Positions 8,428 to 18,447 of a stretch of DNA of 64,000 bases are shown one piece after another. The notes beneath the pieces are model-generated. The model ran no database searches. It saw only the letters and a program-made list of their open reading frames with translations, and was not told where the DNA came from. Within the stretch, counting starts at the first letter, position 1; each line of letters begins with the position of its first letter. Source of the DNA: Hymenobacter setariae (GTDB lineage Bacteria; Bacteroidota; Bacteroidia; Cytophagales; Hymenobacteraceae); contig NZ_VMRJ01000003.1 in the NCBI RefSeq assembly GCF_007713685.1, positions 837,044 to 901,043 on the forward strand, given 5' to 3'. The translations under genes and the position numbers were made by a program.

Positions 8428-9903
8428 ATGCAGCACGTATCACCTGTACGCGAGCCGCTCGTAACGAGTGGCAAGACGTACCACGACGTAACTCAGGATA
8501 TCTGCTACCAAGTAGAAGCTGCCCCGAACGTTCGGTGGATGGGCGCCTTGGCTGTAGCCCTGGTTCTGCTAGGCGTTTTCTTCTACTCTGTTTACCGTAC
8601 TCTATGGTATGGTATCGGCGAGTGGGGTCTCAATAAAACCATTGGTTGGGCCTGGGACATCACCAACTTCGTATGGTGGGTAGGTATCGGCCACGCCGGC
8701 ACACTGATTTCTGCAGTACTGTTGCTGTTCCGTCAGAAATGGCGGTCGTCCATCAACCGGGCAGCAGAAGCTATGACGATTTTCGCCGTAATCTGCGCTG
8801 CTATGTTCCCGGTGTTGCACATGGGACGCCCTTGGCTCGCTTTCTACGTTTTCCCGTTGCAAAATACCCTAGGGTCGTTGTGGGCAAACTTCAATTCGCC
8901 CCTACTGTGGGACGTATTCGCTATCTCTACCTATTTCACAGTATCACTGGTATTCTGGTACACTGGTCTAGTACCAGACTTTGCTACCATCCGTGACCGT
9001 GCTAAGGGTAAAATTGCTAAAGTAAGCTACTCGCTATTAAGCTTCGGTTGGACTGGCTCGGCCAAGCATTGGTCGCGGTATGAGACAGTGTCCTTGATTC
9101 TGGCTGGTGTTTCAACGCCTCTAGTGCTCTCGGTACACACTATCGTATCAATGGACTTTGCAACTTCAGTAGTACCAGGTTGGCACACCACCATTTTCCC
9201 GCCTTACTTCGTAGCAGGTGCTATCTTCTCGGGTTTCGCAATGGTACTTACGCTGATGCTTATCACCCGCGTAGTATTCAAACTAGAAGATTACATCACA
9301 TTGGAGCACATTGCCCTCATGAACAAAATCATGATGACTACTGGCTCTATTGTGGGTGTAGCTTACATTACCGAGTTTTTCATCGCTTGGTATTCGCAGG
9401 TTGAGTATGAGCAGTACTGCTTCATCAACCGTGCTACTGGTCCATACTGGTGGGCGTATGCCAGCATGATGACCTGCAACGTTATTACTCCACAGCTGGT
9501 ATGGTTCCGTCGGGTTCGTTATAGTATTCTGCTCACGTTCATCCTGTCTATCATCGTGAACATCGGGATGTGGTTCGAGCGCTTTGTAATCATTGTGTCC
9601 TCGCTACACCGCGACTACCTCCCTTCCTCGTGGGCAATGTTCTCGCCAACTAGCATCGACGTAGGTGTCTATGTAGGTACCATTGGTTTGTTCTTCACGC
9701 TGTTCTTGCTTTTCGCTAAGTTCTTCCCTGTTATTAACATGGCAGAAGTTAAGACTATCCTGAAGTACACCGTTAACGATGGCCCTACTTACGGTGGTAC
9801 TAATGATGGCTCACAATCGGCCAGCCGTCGTAATTCGCCGACACCTTATTCTACGCCCGGTGTTCCTGCTTCGGCACCTGTAAACTACGACAAACATGAC
9901 TAA
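8428..9903 (+). CDS. actC: Alternative complex III integral membrane subunit ActC (NrfD/PsrC family)
   Basis: This is the quinol-binding NrfD-like membrane subunit. The 491-residue product has about ten hydrophobic helices, with conserved stretches such as WVGIGHAGTLISAVLLL, SMDFATSVVPGWHTTIFPPY and FERFVIIVSSLHRDYLPSSW typical of ActC. It ends in a soluble Ser/Pro-rich tail. The stop overlaps the start of actD by 8 nt, which indicates translational coupling. Confidence 0.95.
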   Translation: MQHVSPVREPLVTSGKTYHDVTQDICYQVEAAPNVRWMGALAVALVLLGVFFYSVYRTLWYGIGEWGLNKTIGWAWDITNFVWWVGIGHAGTLISAVLLLFRQKWRSSINRAAEAMTIFAVICAAMFPVLHMGRPWLAFYVFPLQNTLGSLWANFNSPLLWDVFAISTYFTVSLVFWYTGLVPDFATIRDRAKGKIAKVSYSLLSFGWTGSAKHWSRYETVSLILAGVSTPLVLSVHTIVSMDFATSVVPGWHTTIFPPYFVAGAIFSGFAMVLTLMLITRVVFKLEDYITLEHIALMNKIMMTTGSIVGVAYITEFFIAWYSQVEYEQYCFINRATGPYWWAYASMMTCNVITPQLVWFRRVRYSILLTFILSIIVNIGMWFERFVIIVSSLHRDYLPSSWAMFSPTSIDVGVYVGTIGLFFTLFLLFAKFFPVINMAEVKTILKYTVNDGPTYGGTNDGSQSASRRNSPTPYSTPGVPASAPVNYDKHD

Positions 9904-10423
9904 GCGCTTTGCTCTCGGCATCTTCGAGGATGAAGATGTGCTCCTCCACGCAATTGATAATGTTCGCGGCGCGGGAGTTAAGATTTACGATGTTTTCTCT
10001 CCTTACCCAGTCCACGGCATTGATGATGCCCTAGGTATTGAGCGGTCGCGTTTGCCTATTGCAGCCTTCTTCTATGGCTTGTGCGGTTTGTCTTTCGCAC
10101 TGTGGATGCAGATATATATGTTGGGTTTTGACTGGCCAATGATTATTGGTGGTAAGCCTAATATCGCTTTACCGGCCTTTATTCCGGTTAGCTTCGAATT
10201 GACAGTGTTTTTTACCTGCCACGGCATGGTAATCACTTTCTATACTATCTCGAAGTTGTACCCACGCATCAAAACGCCAGTGCTGGATGCGCGCTCGACC
10301 GACGACAAATTTGTAGTAGCTATTGAACTGGATGAAACCAGCTCGCAGTTGCCGAAATTGACTCAGTTGCTTCGCGAAAACGGAGCCAGCGAAGTCAATC
10401 AAAAGGAAATGACCAAATTCTAA
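9896..10423 (+). CDS. actD: Alternative complex III subunit ActD (DUF3341)
   Basis: The 175-residue product matches the DUF3341/ActD family: a short cytoplasmic start (MTKRFALGIFEDEDVLLHAI), the motif KIYDVFSPYPVHGIDDALG, and two membrane helices near 55-80 and 100-125. A small ferredoxin-fold-like cytoplasmic end follows. It has no cofactor motif and is a structural subunit. It overlaps actC by 8 nt and touches actE by 1 nt. Confidence 0.93.
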   Translation: MTKRFALGIFEDEDVLLHAIDNVRGAGVKIYDVFSPYPVHGIDDALGIERSRLPIAAFFYGLCGLSFALWMQIYMLGFDWPMIIGGKPNIALPAFIPVSFELTVFFTCHGMVITFYTISKLYPRIKTPVLDARSTDDKFVVAIELDETSSQLPKLTQLLRENGASEVNQKEMTKF

Positions 10424-11178
10424 TGATGTCGCCTTCCCTCAAACACGGGCTGTACGCGGCCTCCTTGCTGCTGAGTACCGGCCTTGGAGCTTGCTCGACG
10501 CGTGCCGACGACCCTGGTGTAGAATATGCGCCGGAGATGTACGAGTCTATCCCTTACGAGCCGCTACGCCAAACAAGCTACAACAAGATTAACGCTTTTG
10601 GCATCAACGAGCGTACTCCAGCTACTGGTACTGTGCCTCGTGGTAAGCTTAACTACTACGATCACATTCCCAAGGATAGTGTGCGGATAGCAGAGCGCCA
10701 GTTGAGCAATCCTTATCCTTATACCAAGGCGAACCTTGAGGAAGGACAAGTTTTGTATACTCGCAATTGCCAACATTGCCACGGTGAAAGCGGTAAAGGT
10801 GATGGACCTGTAGGTCAAAAATTTAAGGGCGTACCCAATTACTCTTCGGGCGCTTATAAGACAATGAATGATGGCCACATCTATCATGTCATCCAATGGG
10901 GACGTAACCGTATGATGCCGCATGGCTCGCAGGTAAATCCAGAGGAGCGTTGGAAAATAGCAATGTACGTTCACGTACTACAGCTTAATAATGACCCTGC
11001 AGACCTTCCTAAGCTTGTAAAAGTTGGGGCAGAGAAACCAACTACCGATACTGAAGCAGGCAATAGCTCTCAGCAAACTGATGGAGCCAACCAAAAGGCC
11101 GAAGGTCAAGCACAAGCAGGTACTGGTTCTGAGACACCTGGCCAGGGCAACACCAAGGCTCATAACGGCTCGATGTAA
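10423..11178 (+). CDS. actE: Alternative complex III monoheme cytochrome c subunit ActE
   Basis: The 251-residue lipoprotein has a signal peptide ending at TGLGAC (Cys24). One heme-binding motif, CQHCH, lies at 116-120 inside a class I cytochrome c domain with GPVGQKFKG and a distal Met motif (RMMPHG). The last 60 residues are a low-complexity Gly/Gln/Thr tail. ActE passes electrons from ActA to the terminal oxidase or a soluble cytochrome. The start codon shares one base with the actD stop. Confidence 0.93.
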   Translation: MMSPSLKHGLYAASLLLSTGLGACSTRADDPGVEYAPEMYESIPYEPLRQTSYNKINAFGINERTPATGTVPRGKLNYYDHIPKDSVRIAERQLSNPYPYTKANLEEGQVLYTRNCQHCHGESGKGDGPVGQKFKGVPNYSSGAYKTMNDGHIYHVIQWGRNRMMPHGSQVNPEERWKIAMYVHVLQLNNDPADLPKLVKVGAEKPTTDTEAGNSSQQTDGANQKAEGQAQAGTGSETPGQGNTKAHNGSM

Positions 11179-11190
11179 TTTTTGATAGAT

Positions 11191-12504
11191 ATGGCAACTC
11201 TGACACATCATCACGAGCCCGTTGTAGCCGAGCACTTAGGAGAGCATCCGGGCTTACAACGCACGTTCGTTACCATTATAATAGCTGGTGTTATCGTTCT
11301 AGCTCTCGGCTTATTGGCTGCTTTTATGGGCTGGGGCGAACACCATGAAGCAGCTGGCCACATGGCCACTGCCGCTGGTCACGCTGAACATAGCGGCAGC
11401 CCTATCTGGTTGAAACGCTTGCTGGTCAGCTTATGGCACAGCAACGTTTTTCTAATCGGTGTTTCGGTAGTAGGTACGGTCTTCATGGCTATCCAATATG
11501 TGGCATACGCTGGCTGGTCAGTAGTAATCAAGCGCATTAATGAAGCCTTGAGCGCATGGATACTTCCTGGAGGTGTCATCATGGTGCTAGTCTTCGCAGC
11601 TAGCCTTATCAACCATGACCTATTCCATTGGACCGTACCGGGTATTATGGATAAGAATAGTGCAAATTATGACGCTATCATTGCGGGTAAAGGCGGCTTC
11701 CTCAGCATTCCTTTCTATCTGATTCGCATGCTGTCTTATCTATTCATCTGGTGGACCTTCTCTCAACGGTTGCGTCAGCTGTCTATACAAGAGGACCTGA
11801 ATGGCGGTACCAGCTATTTCCATACTAGCATCACGACAGCAGCTCTCTTCCTAGTGCTGTTTGCTGTAACCTCTTCTATGTCGGCTTGGGACTGGGTTAT
11901 GTCTGTAGACGTACACTGGTTTAGCACCATGTTTGGCTGGTATGTATTCGCTTCTTGGTGGGTATCTGGTATTGCGGCAACTACACTAATTGCTATCTAC
12001 TTGAAGCAAGCCGGTTACCTACGTATGCTGAATTCCAACCATTTTCATGACTTAGGTAAGTTCATGTTTGGCTTTAGCATTTTCTGGACCTACGTATGGT
12101 TTTCGCAGTTCATGCTCATTTGGTATGCTAACCTCCCTGAAGAATCGGTGTATTTTAACCAGCGCTTAGGTGGGTTCGATGGCCGATACACGTGGATGTT
12201 TTACGGTAATCTACTTATCAATTTTGCTTTCCCTTTCTTGGCATTGATGACGCGAGATGCAAAGCGTCAGATGATTATGCTCAAGATAGTATGTATCGCT
12301 ATATTAGTAGGCCACTGGTCTGACTTTTATTTGATGTTCATGCCGGGCACTATGAAAGGAGAAAATGGGTTCCTGATTGAGATTGGTGTAGCGCTAATCC
12401 TACTAGGTGCTTTCTTGATACTTGTGACACGTCGTTTGGCTTCAGCGTCACTAGTACCTGTTAATCACCCTTTCATAGAAGAAAGCGTTCACCACACGAC
12501 TTAA
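11191..12504 (+). CDS. actF: Alternative complex III membrane subunit ActF
   Basis: The 437-residue integral membrane protein is related to ActC but without quinol-site conservation. About ten hydrophobic helices are visible. The N-terminus is His-rich (MATLTHHHEPV), and the stretches SAWDWVMSVDVHWFSTMFGW and FWTYVWFSQFMLIWYANLPE are typical of ActF. The ATG at 11191 is preferred to an in-frame TTG at 11182. It follows actE by 12 nt. Confidence 0.93.
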   Translation: MATLTHHHEPVVAEHLGEHPGLQRTFVTIIIAGVIVLALGLLAAFMGWGEHHEAAGHMATAAGHAEHSGSPIWLKRLLVSLWHSNVFLIGVSVVGTVFMAIQYVAYAGWSVVIKRINEALSAWILPGGVIMVLVFAASLINHDLFHWTVPGIMDKNSANYDAIIAGKGGFLSIPFYLIRMLSYLFIWWTFSQRLRQLSIQEDLNGGTSYFHTSITTAALFLVLFAVTSSMSAWDWVMSVDVHWFSTMFGWYVFASWWVSGIAATTLIAIYLKQAGYLRMLNSNHFHDLGKFMFGFSIFWTYVWFSQFMLIWYANLPEESVYFNQRLGGFDGRYTWMFYGNLLINFAFPFLALMTRDAKRQMIMLKIVCIAILVGHWSDFYLMFMPGTMKGENGFLIEIGVALILLGAFLILVTRRLASASLVPVNHPFIEESVHHTT

Positions 12505-12520
12505 CATCATAGAATACAGC

Positions 12521-12587
12521 AGCTAGAAGTTGATAGTCAGTTAGTAACTGTTCTGTTTTTCTAGCTTCCAGCTCCTGACTTCTAGCT
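12521..12587. repeat. Intergenic inverted repeat between actF and coxB
   Basis: AGCTAGAAGT (12521-12530) and its perfect complement (12578-12587) flank a 47-nt loop that contains further degenerate copies of the same words (CTAGCTTCCAGCT, AACTG). There is no T-run after it, so it is not a standard terminator. Confidence 0.6.
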
Positions 12588-12595
12588 TATATTCA

Positions 12596-13696
12596 ATGAC
12601 TGCTTTAACAATCCTCTTGGTGCTGGTCCTCTTGCTAGTCGTTTTCGGCTTGCTGTTCCGGCTCCAAATTCTGACCTCTATCTTTTCCGGCACTTACGTC
12701 CGAGAGATTGGCATGAGCAATCGCATTAATGCGGTGTTGATGCTAGTGTTCATGGTAGTAGGGGGAGCGGCGTTCTTTTGGTCTTTCTCGGAGAACTTCA
12801 ACAAAATGAATCCGCCTGTGGCGTCTATTCATGGTCATGCCATGGAGCGGATGTTCTGGACTACAATGACCGTTATCGGCATTGCCTTCGTCCTTACACA
12901 AGCTTTGCTGTTCGTTTACTCATATAAGTACCAGCATAAAGAAGGCCGCCGAGCGTATTTCTTTGCTCACAATAACACCATTGAGGTAGTTTGGACCATC
13001 ATCCCAGCTATTGTAATGGCTTCATTGATTTTTGCAGGTTGGAAAGCTTGGACTCGCATTACGGGGCCAGCTCCTAAGGACTCGGTAGTAGTTGAATTGA
13101 TGGGTAAGCAGTTCAACTGGCTTGTCCGTTACCCAGGCCGTGATATGAAGCTTGGTGTTATAAACTATCGCCTCATTGATGCTTCAAATGACTTTGGCTT
13201 TGACTTGAGCGATAAAGCTGCTCTTGATGACTTCACTAGCACTGAGATTCACGTGCCTAAAGGGCACCCAGTGTTGATTAAAATTCGTTCTCGCGACGTA
13301 TTACACGCCGTATATATGCCGCATTTCCGCGTACAGATGTATGCTGTACCTGGTATGCCTACTCGCTTTTGGTTCACGCCAACAATGACGACCGACGAAA
13401 TGCGGGCGCACTTAGGCAACCCAAAGTTCGATTATGAGCTAGCATGTAATCAGATTTGTGGAGCAAGCCATTTCGCAATGAAAGCTAAGCTCATTGTGGA
13501 TGAGCCAGATGATTACCAAGCTTGGTATGCTAAGCAAAGCCCTAATTCCGCTAACGCTGATATGATGGCTTCTTATAAGCAAACTAGTCAGAATGCAGGT
13601 CTAGGTAAAGGTGGCAGCCTGGGTGCTAAAGCCGCTGCCATTGAAGAAACTGGCGAAACCCCTGCTGCTCCTTTATCGGCGCAGACTGCGATGTAA
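12596..13696 (+). CDS. coxB: Cytochrome c oxidase subunit II
   Basis: The 366-residue product has three N-terminal hydrophobic helices (one more than the usual two) and a cupredoxin domain with the full CuA site: His237, Cys284, Cys288, His292 and Met295 (CNQICGASHFAM). No fused cytochrome c domain is present, so electrons must come from the Act complex or a separate cytochrome. The C-terminal 50 residues are Ala/Gly-rich. It is followed by coxA after 29 nt. Confidence 0.95.
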   Translation: MTALTILLVLVLLLVVFGLLFRLQILTSIFSGTYVREIGMSNRINAVLMLVFMVVGGAAFFWSFSENFNKMNPPVASIHGHAMERMFWTTMTVIGIAFVLTQALLFVYSYKYQHKEGRRAYFFAHNNTIEVVWTIIPAIVMASLIFAGWKAWTRITGPAPKDSVVVELMGKQFNWLVRYPGRDMKLGVINYRLIDASNDFGFDLSDKAALDDFTSTEIHVPKGHPVLIKIRSRDVLHAVYMPHFRVQMYAVPGMPTRFWFTPTMTTDEMRAHLGNPKFDYELACNQICGASHFAMKAKLIVDEPDDYQAWYAKQSPNSANADMMASYKQTSQNAGLGKGGSLGAKAAAIEETGETPAAPLSAQTAM

Positions 13697-13725
13697 GTTG
13701 ATTTTTACGGATAACTGTTTTTTAT

Positions 13726-15594
13726 ATGGCTACTAATCTTCCCGCATCTGCGAATGCTCAAGGAGGTATCGGTACTGCTCCAGTACCGCATACTGAGCAT
13801 GATGAGCACCTGCATGAGCACGACGAGCACCACGACCAACATTGGATGTGGAAGTACGTGTTCAGCCAAGACCATAAAATGATAGCACGCCAATTCCTAA
13901 TCACAGGAATGTTTTGGGCTATCGTAGGTGGAACACTTTCAAGCCTATTCCGATTGCAATTGGGATGGCCTGAAGCTACTTTGGATTGGCTACAACCACT
14001 CTTAGGTAAATGGATTGACGGAGGTAAACTCAGCAAAGAGTTTTACTTGGCTTTGGTTACAATGCACGGCACTATCATGGTGTTTTTCGTGCTGACCGCA
14101 GGTCTATCTGGCACATTCTCTAACTTCTTGATTCCATTGCAAGTTGGGGCACGTGACATGGCATCAGGGTTTATGAACATGCTTTCGTACTGGTTCTTCT
14201 TCCTGTCGAGCATTATCATGTTTGTATCGCTGTTCTTGGAAACTGGTCCAGCTGCTGCAGGGTGGACAATCTACCCGCCGCTAAGTGCACTGCCACAAGC
14301 CATTCCAGGCTCAGGTATGGGTATGACATTGTGGCTGGTATCGATGGTGTTTTTCATCGTATCTCAGCTCCTAGGTGGTGTTAACTACGTAACGACAGTT
14401 ATTAACCTACGTACTCGTGGCTTAAGTATGAGCAAGCTGCCCCTCACTATTTGGGCCTTTTTTCTCACTGCTATCCTAGGTATTCTATCTTTCCCAGTAC
14501 TGCTTTCTGCAGCTTTGCTGCTGGTGTTTGACCGCTCTTTTGGTACATCGTTTTTCTTGTCTGATATCTATATCGCCGGACAAGCATTGCATAACCAAGG
14601 TGGTTCGCCGGTACTGTTCCAGCACTTGTTCTGGTTTCTAGGTCACCCTGAAGTATACATCGTGATTATGCCCGCTATGGGCATGGTATCAGAAATCCTT
14701 GCTACCAATGCTCGTAAGCCGATTTTCGGTTACCGGGCAATGATTGGTTCGCTGATTGGTATTTCGCTACTCTCATTCGTTGTGTGGGCTCACCACATGT
14801 TCGTAACTGGTATGAATCCGTTCCTAGGTTCGGTATTCATGTTCCTAACACTGATTATCGCAGTGCCTTCTGGGGTGAAGGTATTCAACTGGCTGGCAAC
14901 TCTATGGCGGGGTAACATCCGCTTCACTGCAGCAATGCTGTTTGCCATCGGCTTCGTGTCGCTGTTTATCTCGGGTGGTCTGACCGGTATCATCTTAGGT
15001 AACGCTACGCTTGATATCCAGATGCACAATACCTACTTTGTGGTAGCTCACTTCCACTTGGTAATGGGTTCGTCGGCCTTCTTTGGTCTGTTTGCTGGTG
15101 TGTATCACTGGTTCCCCAAGATGTTCGGCCGCATGATGGATGAGAAGCTAGGGTACATTCACTTCTGGCTGACCTTTATTGGGGTTTACTTGGTATTCAT
15201 GCCAATGCACTATGTTGGCATCGCGGGTTTCCCACGCCGCTACTATAGCTGGACAGGTTTCGACGCATTCAGCCAATTTGCTGACCTCAACAAGTTTATT
15301 TCAGCAGCTGCGATTCTTGCTTTCTTCGCTCAGTTCATCTTTATCTTCAACTTCTTCTATAGCATTTTCCGTGGTCGCCGTGCCACGCAGAATCCTTGGA
15401 ACTCTACGACTTTGGAATGGACTACGCCGATTGTACCTGGTCACGGCAACTGGCCTGGTGAGATTCCAGCAGTATACCGTTGGCCGTATGATTACAGCAA
15501 GCCAGGTTCTGAGACAGACTTTATCCCTCAGAACGTGCCGTATTCACAAACGGCTTCTTCAAACTTGCCTTATGAGCGAGAAATAGAAGACTAA
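13726..15594 (+). CDS. coxA: Cytochrome c oxidase subunit I
   Basis: This is the catalytic heme-copper oxidase subunit (622 residues, about 12-14 helices). The ligands are visible: His in TMHGTIMVFFV (low-spin heme), the HPEVY motif at 307-311 with the D-channel Glu309 and the cross-linked Tyr311 (type A1), HH in WAHHMFV (CuB), and the heme pair in VVAHFHLVMG. The N-terminus is a His/Glu/Asp-rich segment of about 40 residues that may bind metal. A strong terminator follows at 15616. Confidence 0.97.
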   Translation: MATNLPASANAQGGIGTAPVPHTEHDEHLHEHDEHHDQHWMWKYVFSQDHKMIARQFLITGMFWAIVGGTLSSLFRLQLGWPEATLDWLQPLLGKWIDGGKLSKEFYLALVTMHGTIMVFFVLTAGLSGTFSNFLIPLQVGARDMASGFMNMLSYWFFFLSSIIMFVSLFLETGPAAAGWTIYPPLSALPQAIPGSGMGMTLWLVSMVFFIVSQLLGGVNYVTTVINLRTRGLSMSKLPLTIWAFFLTAILGILSFPVLLSAALLLVFDRSFGTSFFLSDIYIAGQALHNQGGSPVLFQHLFWFLGHPEVYIVIMPAMGMVSEILATNARKPIFGYRAMIGSLIGISLLSFVVWAHHMFVTGMNPFLGSVFMFLTLIIAVPSGVKVFNWLATLWRGNIRFTAAMLFAIGFVSLFISGGLTGIILGNATLDIQMHNTYFVVAHFHLVMGSSAFFGLFAGVYHWFPKMFGRMMDEKLGYIHFWLTFIGVYLVFMPMHYVGIAGFPRRYYSWTGFDAFSQFADLNKFISAAAILAFFAQFIFIFNFFYSIFRGRRATQNPWNSTTLEWTTPIVPGHGNWPGEIPAVYRWPYDYSKPGSETDFIPQNVPYSQTASSNLPYEREIED

Positions 15595-15615
15595 AAAACT
15601 TAATGTTTTGCCTGA

Positions 15616-15650
15616 ACGGGCCGCCGCGCAACGGCGGCCCGTTTTATTTT
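15616..15650 (+). terminator. Rho-independent terminator after coxA
   Basis: An 11-bp GC-rich stem (ACGGGCCGCCG at 15616-15626 with its complement at 15632-15642) has a 5-nt loop and is followed by TTTATTTT. It closes the act-cox transcript. Confidence 0.88.
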
Positions 15651-15710
15651 GTTCAGCTGTTATCTCACCTAGTATGTGGCTGAAATAAACTTGTTGTAGT
15701 TATAGTTGCT

Positions 15711-16826
15711 ATGCAAATGGATAGTTCTGTGCGCCGCTTTCGATTCTGGAGCATTTTGACAGTTATAAGTATCTATCTGCTCATTTTAGTTGGAGGAGTG
15801 GTTAGAGCAACAGGCTCGGGAATGGGCTGCCCTGATTGGCCCCGTTGCTTTGGCCAGTGGGTGCCTCCTACTGACGTTAGTAAGTTGCCAGCTGATTATA
15901 AACAAGTATATACTGCGCAGCGTGTAGCCAAGAATCAGAAATTAGCTCGCACATTAGCTGGATTAGGGTTTAAGCAAGTTGCTGGTGAGATTTTCGCCCA
16001 TCCTACGCAGTATATCGAAACCGATTTTAACGCAACAAAAACCTGGATTGAGTATATAAACCGCCTTCTAGGTGCGCTAATAGGCATTTTTGTTTTTGTA
16101 ACTGCCGCAGTGGCACTGCCTTATTGGCGGCGCGACCGAGCCATTGTTTGGTTGGCGGTAGGGGGATGGCTACTAACTGGTATACAGGGCTGGCTAGGCT
16201 CTTTGGTGGTGTCAACCAACTTGCTGCCGATTATGGTCACAATTCACATGGGCTTAGCGCTGCTAATCGTAGCCATGCTGCTATATGCGGCTAACAGGGC
16301 TCAGCGTTGGGTGGAGCCTAGCTCAACACAAGATAGAATTAGTGATAGGTCTGCTCCTGTCACTTTAGTCGATTCAAGCGGTGTATCCACGCTTTTATGG
16401 TTAGCGCTAGTAGCCACATTCATTCAAATAGTGCTAGGCACACAAGTTCGAGAACAAGTTGACCAAGTTGCTTCGGCCGCAGACTATATGAATCGTAGCA
16501 ATTGGGTAAGCCAGTTGGGTAGTGTATTCAAAGTTCATCGTTCCATGTCAGTGCTGGTTACTTTGCTGAATGGCTATGCTGTATACAGATTATGGCCTAC
16601 AGCTGGAGCGGGGCTTCGTCGCTTGCTTTCTACTTCTTTAGGATTATTAGGGCTAGAAATAGTAGCTGGGATAGTGCTAGCTTACTTAGCGCTACCAGCG
16701 ATAATGCAGCCTGTGCACCTCACATTGGCAACAATGTTATTCGGAGCTCAATTTTTAACCTTAGTAACGTGGCAACAAGAGAAGACTCGCACGCGGCAAG
16801 CCCAGCCACAGCCGGCGCATGCGTAA
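15711..16826 (+). CDS. ctaA: Heme A synthase (CtaA/COX15)
   Basis: The 371-residue, roughly eight-helix protein oxidises heme O to heme A for the oxidase. COX15 signatures are visible: VGGVVRATGSGMGCPDWPRC near the N-terminus (with the conserved Cys pair), EYINRLLGALIG with a His-less variant of the first heme region, TIHMGLAL (heme His) and FKVHRSMS/QPVHLTLAT in the second half. It starts a second unit after the coxA terminator and precedes ctaB by 51 nt. Confidence 0.93.
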   Translation: MQMDSSVRRFRFWSILTVISIYLLILVGGVVRATGSGMGCPDWPRCFGQWVPPTDVSKLPADYKQVYTAQRVAKNQKLARTLAGLGFKQVAGEIFAHPTQYIETDFNATKTWIEYINRLLGALIGIFVFVTAAVALPYWRRDRAIVWLAVGGWLLTGIQGWLGSLVVSTNLLPIMVTIHMGLALLIVAMLLYAANRAQRWVEPSSTQDRISDRSAPVTLVDSSGVSTLLWLALVATFIQIVLGTQVREQVDQVASAADYMNRSNWVSQLGSVFKVHRSMSVLVTLLNGYAVYRLWPTAGAGLRRLLSTSLGLLGLEIVAGIVLAYLALPAIMQPVHLTLATMLFGAQFLTLVTWQQEKTRTRQAQPQPAHA

Positions 16827-16877
16827 CTTTGTAGTCCGGTTTCTAGCTGCGCCAAAGCGAGCACCGGCAATAGCTGA

Positions 16878-17729
16878 ATGACAAAGGCCCGCGCCTATTT
16901 CCAACTTCTCAAGTTCCGGCTTTCGTTTACGGTGGCGTTTTCTAGCGCCATTGGCTATCTACTAGGAGCCAGAGAACTAAGCTGGAGCCGGGCGCTGCTA
17001 GTAATACTCGGTGGCCTATTAGTGACAGGGTCAGCTAATATTATCAACCAGGTTTTCGAAAAAGACCTTGATAAGCGTATGCGCCGCACTGAGGGGCGTC
17101 CGCTTCCTACTGGCCGTGTTTCGCCTAATGAAGCTTGGGTGCTCTGCGTAGTCTTAGGAGTCATAGGCTTAGCGCTGCTGGCCTATTTCTTCAATCCATT
17201 GACGGCTGCTCTGTCATTGTTGTCACTCATCTTATACGGCTTCATATATACCCCCCTAAAAACCATATCGCCTGTGTGTGTGGCCGTCGGAGCCATTCCA
17301 GGGGCACTTCCGCCGATGATAGGCTGGGTGGCTGCTACGGGCTTTGTAGGTATTCCAGCATGGGTACTATTTGGTATACAGTTCATGTGGCAGTTCCCGC
17401 ACTTTTGGGCAATTGCCTGGGTGGCCGATGATGATTATAAGCGCGCTGGCTTTAAAATGCTGCCCTCGCCAGGCGAACGTGATTTGCGCACGGCTTTTCA
17501 GATAATGACCTATACTGTCTTATTGATTCCGGTGTCGCTCTTACCTCTTGTCTTAGGCATCTCAGGACGTGTATCAGCGGGGGTGGCTTTAGTATGCGGA
17601 GTTATTTTCTTGTTGATGACGGTGCAGCTTATGCGTACACAAGACCGCAAGGCGGCATTAAGCATCATGTTTGCCTCTTTTTTATACTTACCTATTGTAC
17701 AAATTGCGCTGGTTCTGGATAAAGTTTGA
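16878..17729 (+). CDS. ctaB: Heme O synthase (protoheme IX farnesyltransferase)
   Basis: The 283-residue UbiA-family prenyltransferase attaches farnesyl to heme B. It has nine predicted helices and the Asp-rich motifs NQVFEKDLDKRMRRT (about 56-70) and DDDYKRAGFKM. The stretch FGIQFMWQFPHFWAIAW is diagnostic of CtaB. It lies downstream of ctaA and supplies heme A precursor to the same oxidase. Confidence 0.95.
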   Translation: MTKARAYFQLLKFRLSFTVAFSSAIGYLLGARELSWSRALLVILGGLLVTGSANIINQVFEKDLDKRMRRTEGRPLPTGRVSPNEAWVLCVVLGVIGLALLAYFFNPLTAALSLLSLILYGFIYTPLKTISPVCVAVGAIPGALPPMIGWVAATGFVGIPAWVLFGIQFMWQFPHFWAIAWVADDDYKRAGFKMLPSPGERDLRTAFQIMTYTVLLIPVSLLPLVLGISGRVSAGVALVCGVIFLLMTVQLMRTQDRKAALSIMFASFLYLPIVQIALVLDKV

Positions 17730-17812
17730 CTTTTAATCGCCTGCTTTTTGTTACCAAACCAGTAACAAGGTCACCTAGGTGGCGAAACTGACAACTAATT
17801 CTTACTAAGTTT

Positions 17813-18400
17813 ATGAATACTTCAGAACTGCTGGTTGAGAAGGAAGAAGGACTAGGGCTGCATCCAAAGCGCCTTGTGCTTATCTTGCTCATTTTCAGTA
17901 TTATCATGATGTTTGCTGCATTCACTAGCGGCTACATTGTGCGTCGTGATGAGGGTAACTGGCGCGAGTTTGACTTGCCTCTTAGCCTCTTATTCAATAC
18001 CATCGCTATCGCGCTGAGCAGCGCGGCTATGCAATGGGCTTATTACTCAGCTAAGCACAATGAAGTAAAGCGCACCCAGCTTGGGTTGCTGCTGACTCTG
18101 GGCTTGGGAATCGTTTTCCTATTTGGGCAGGTGCACTCGTGGAGTGACCTAGTAGCTGGCCGCACCTTTTTTGGAGGCGCCGACGCCAATCCATCGGGTT
18201 CTTTCGTATACGTGCTCATGGGCGTGCACGCCTTCCACTTGATTACGGGGCTTATTTTCGTAGCGGTGGTGCTTAAGCGAAGCCTTAACTATCAGGTGCA
18301 TTCGCGAGCTATGCTCTCGATTGGCAACGCCAGCATCTACTGGCACTTCCTGGGCGGCCTTTGGTTGTACCTGTATTTGTTCCTACTTTTGAACCACTAA
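17813..18400 (+). CDS. ctaE: Cytochrome c oxidase subunit III (short form)
   Basis: The 195-residue product has five hydrophobic helices and subunit III landmarks: FTSGYIVRRD, GVHAFHLITGLIF and the final IYWHFLGGLWLYLYLFLLL. It is the five-helix type of heme-copper oxidase subunit 3. A second, longer subunit III gene follows 47 nt downstream. The pair is common in Bacteroidota, and the two products are clearly diverged from each other. Confidence 0.92.
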   Translation: MNTSELLVEKEEGLGLHPKRLVLILLIFSIIMMFAAFTSGYIVRRDEGNWREFDLPLSLLFNTIAIALSSAAMQWAYYSAKHNEVKRTQLGLLLTLGLGIVFLFGQVHSWSDLVAGRTFFGGADANPSGSFVYVLMGVHAFHLITGLIFVAVVLKRSLNYQVHSRAMLSIGNASIYWHFLGGLWLYLYLFLLLNH

Positions 18401-18447
18401 TCCGCGAGTTGTCGTAGGATAACTTCCCGTCTATTTTGCCGCCTGCT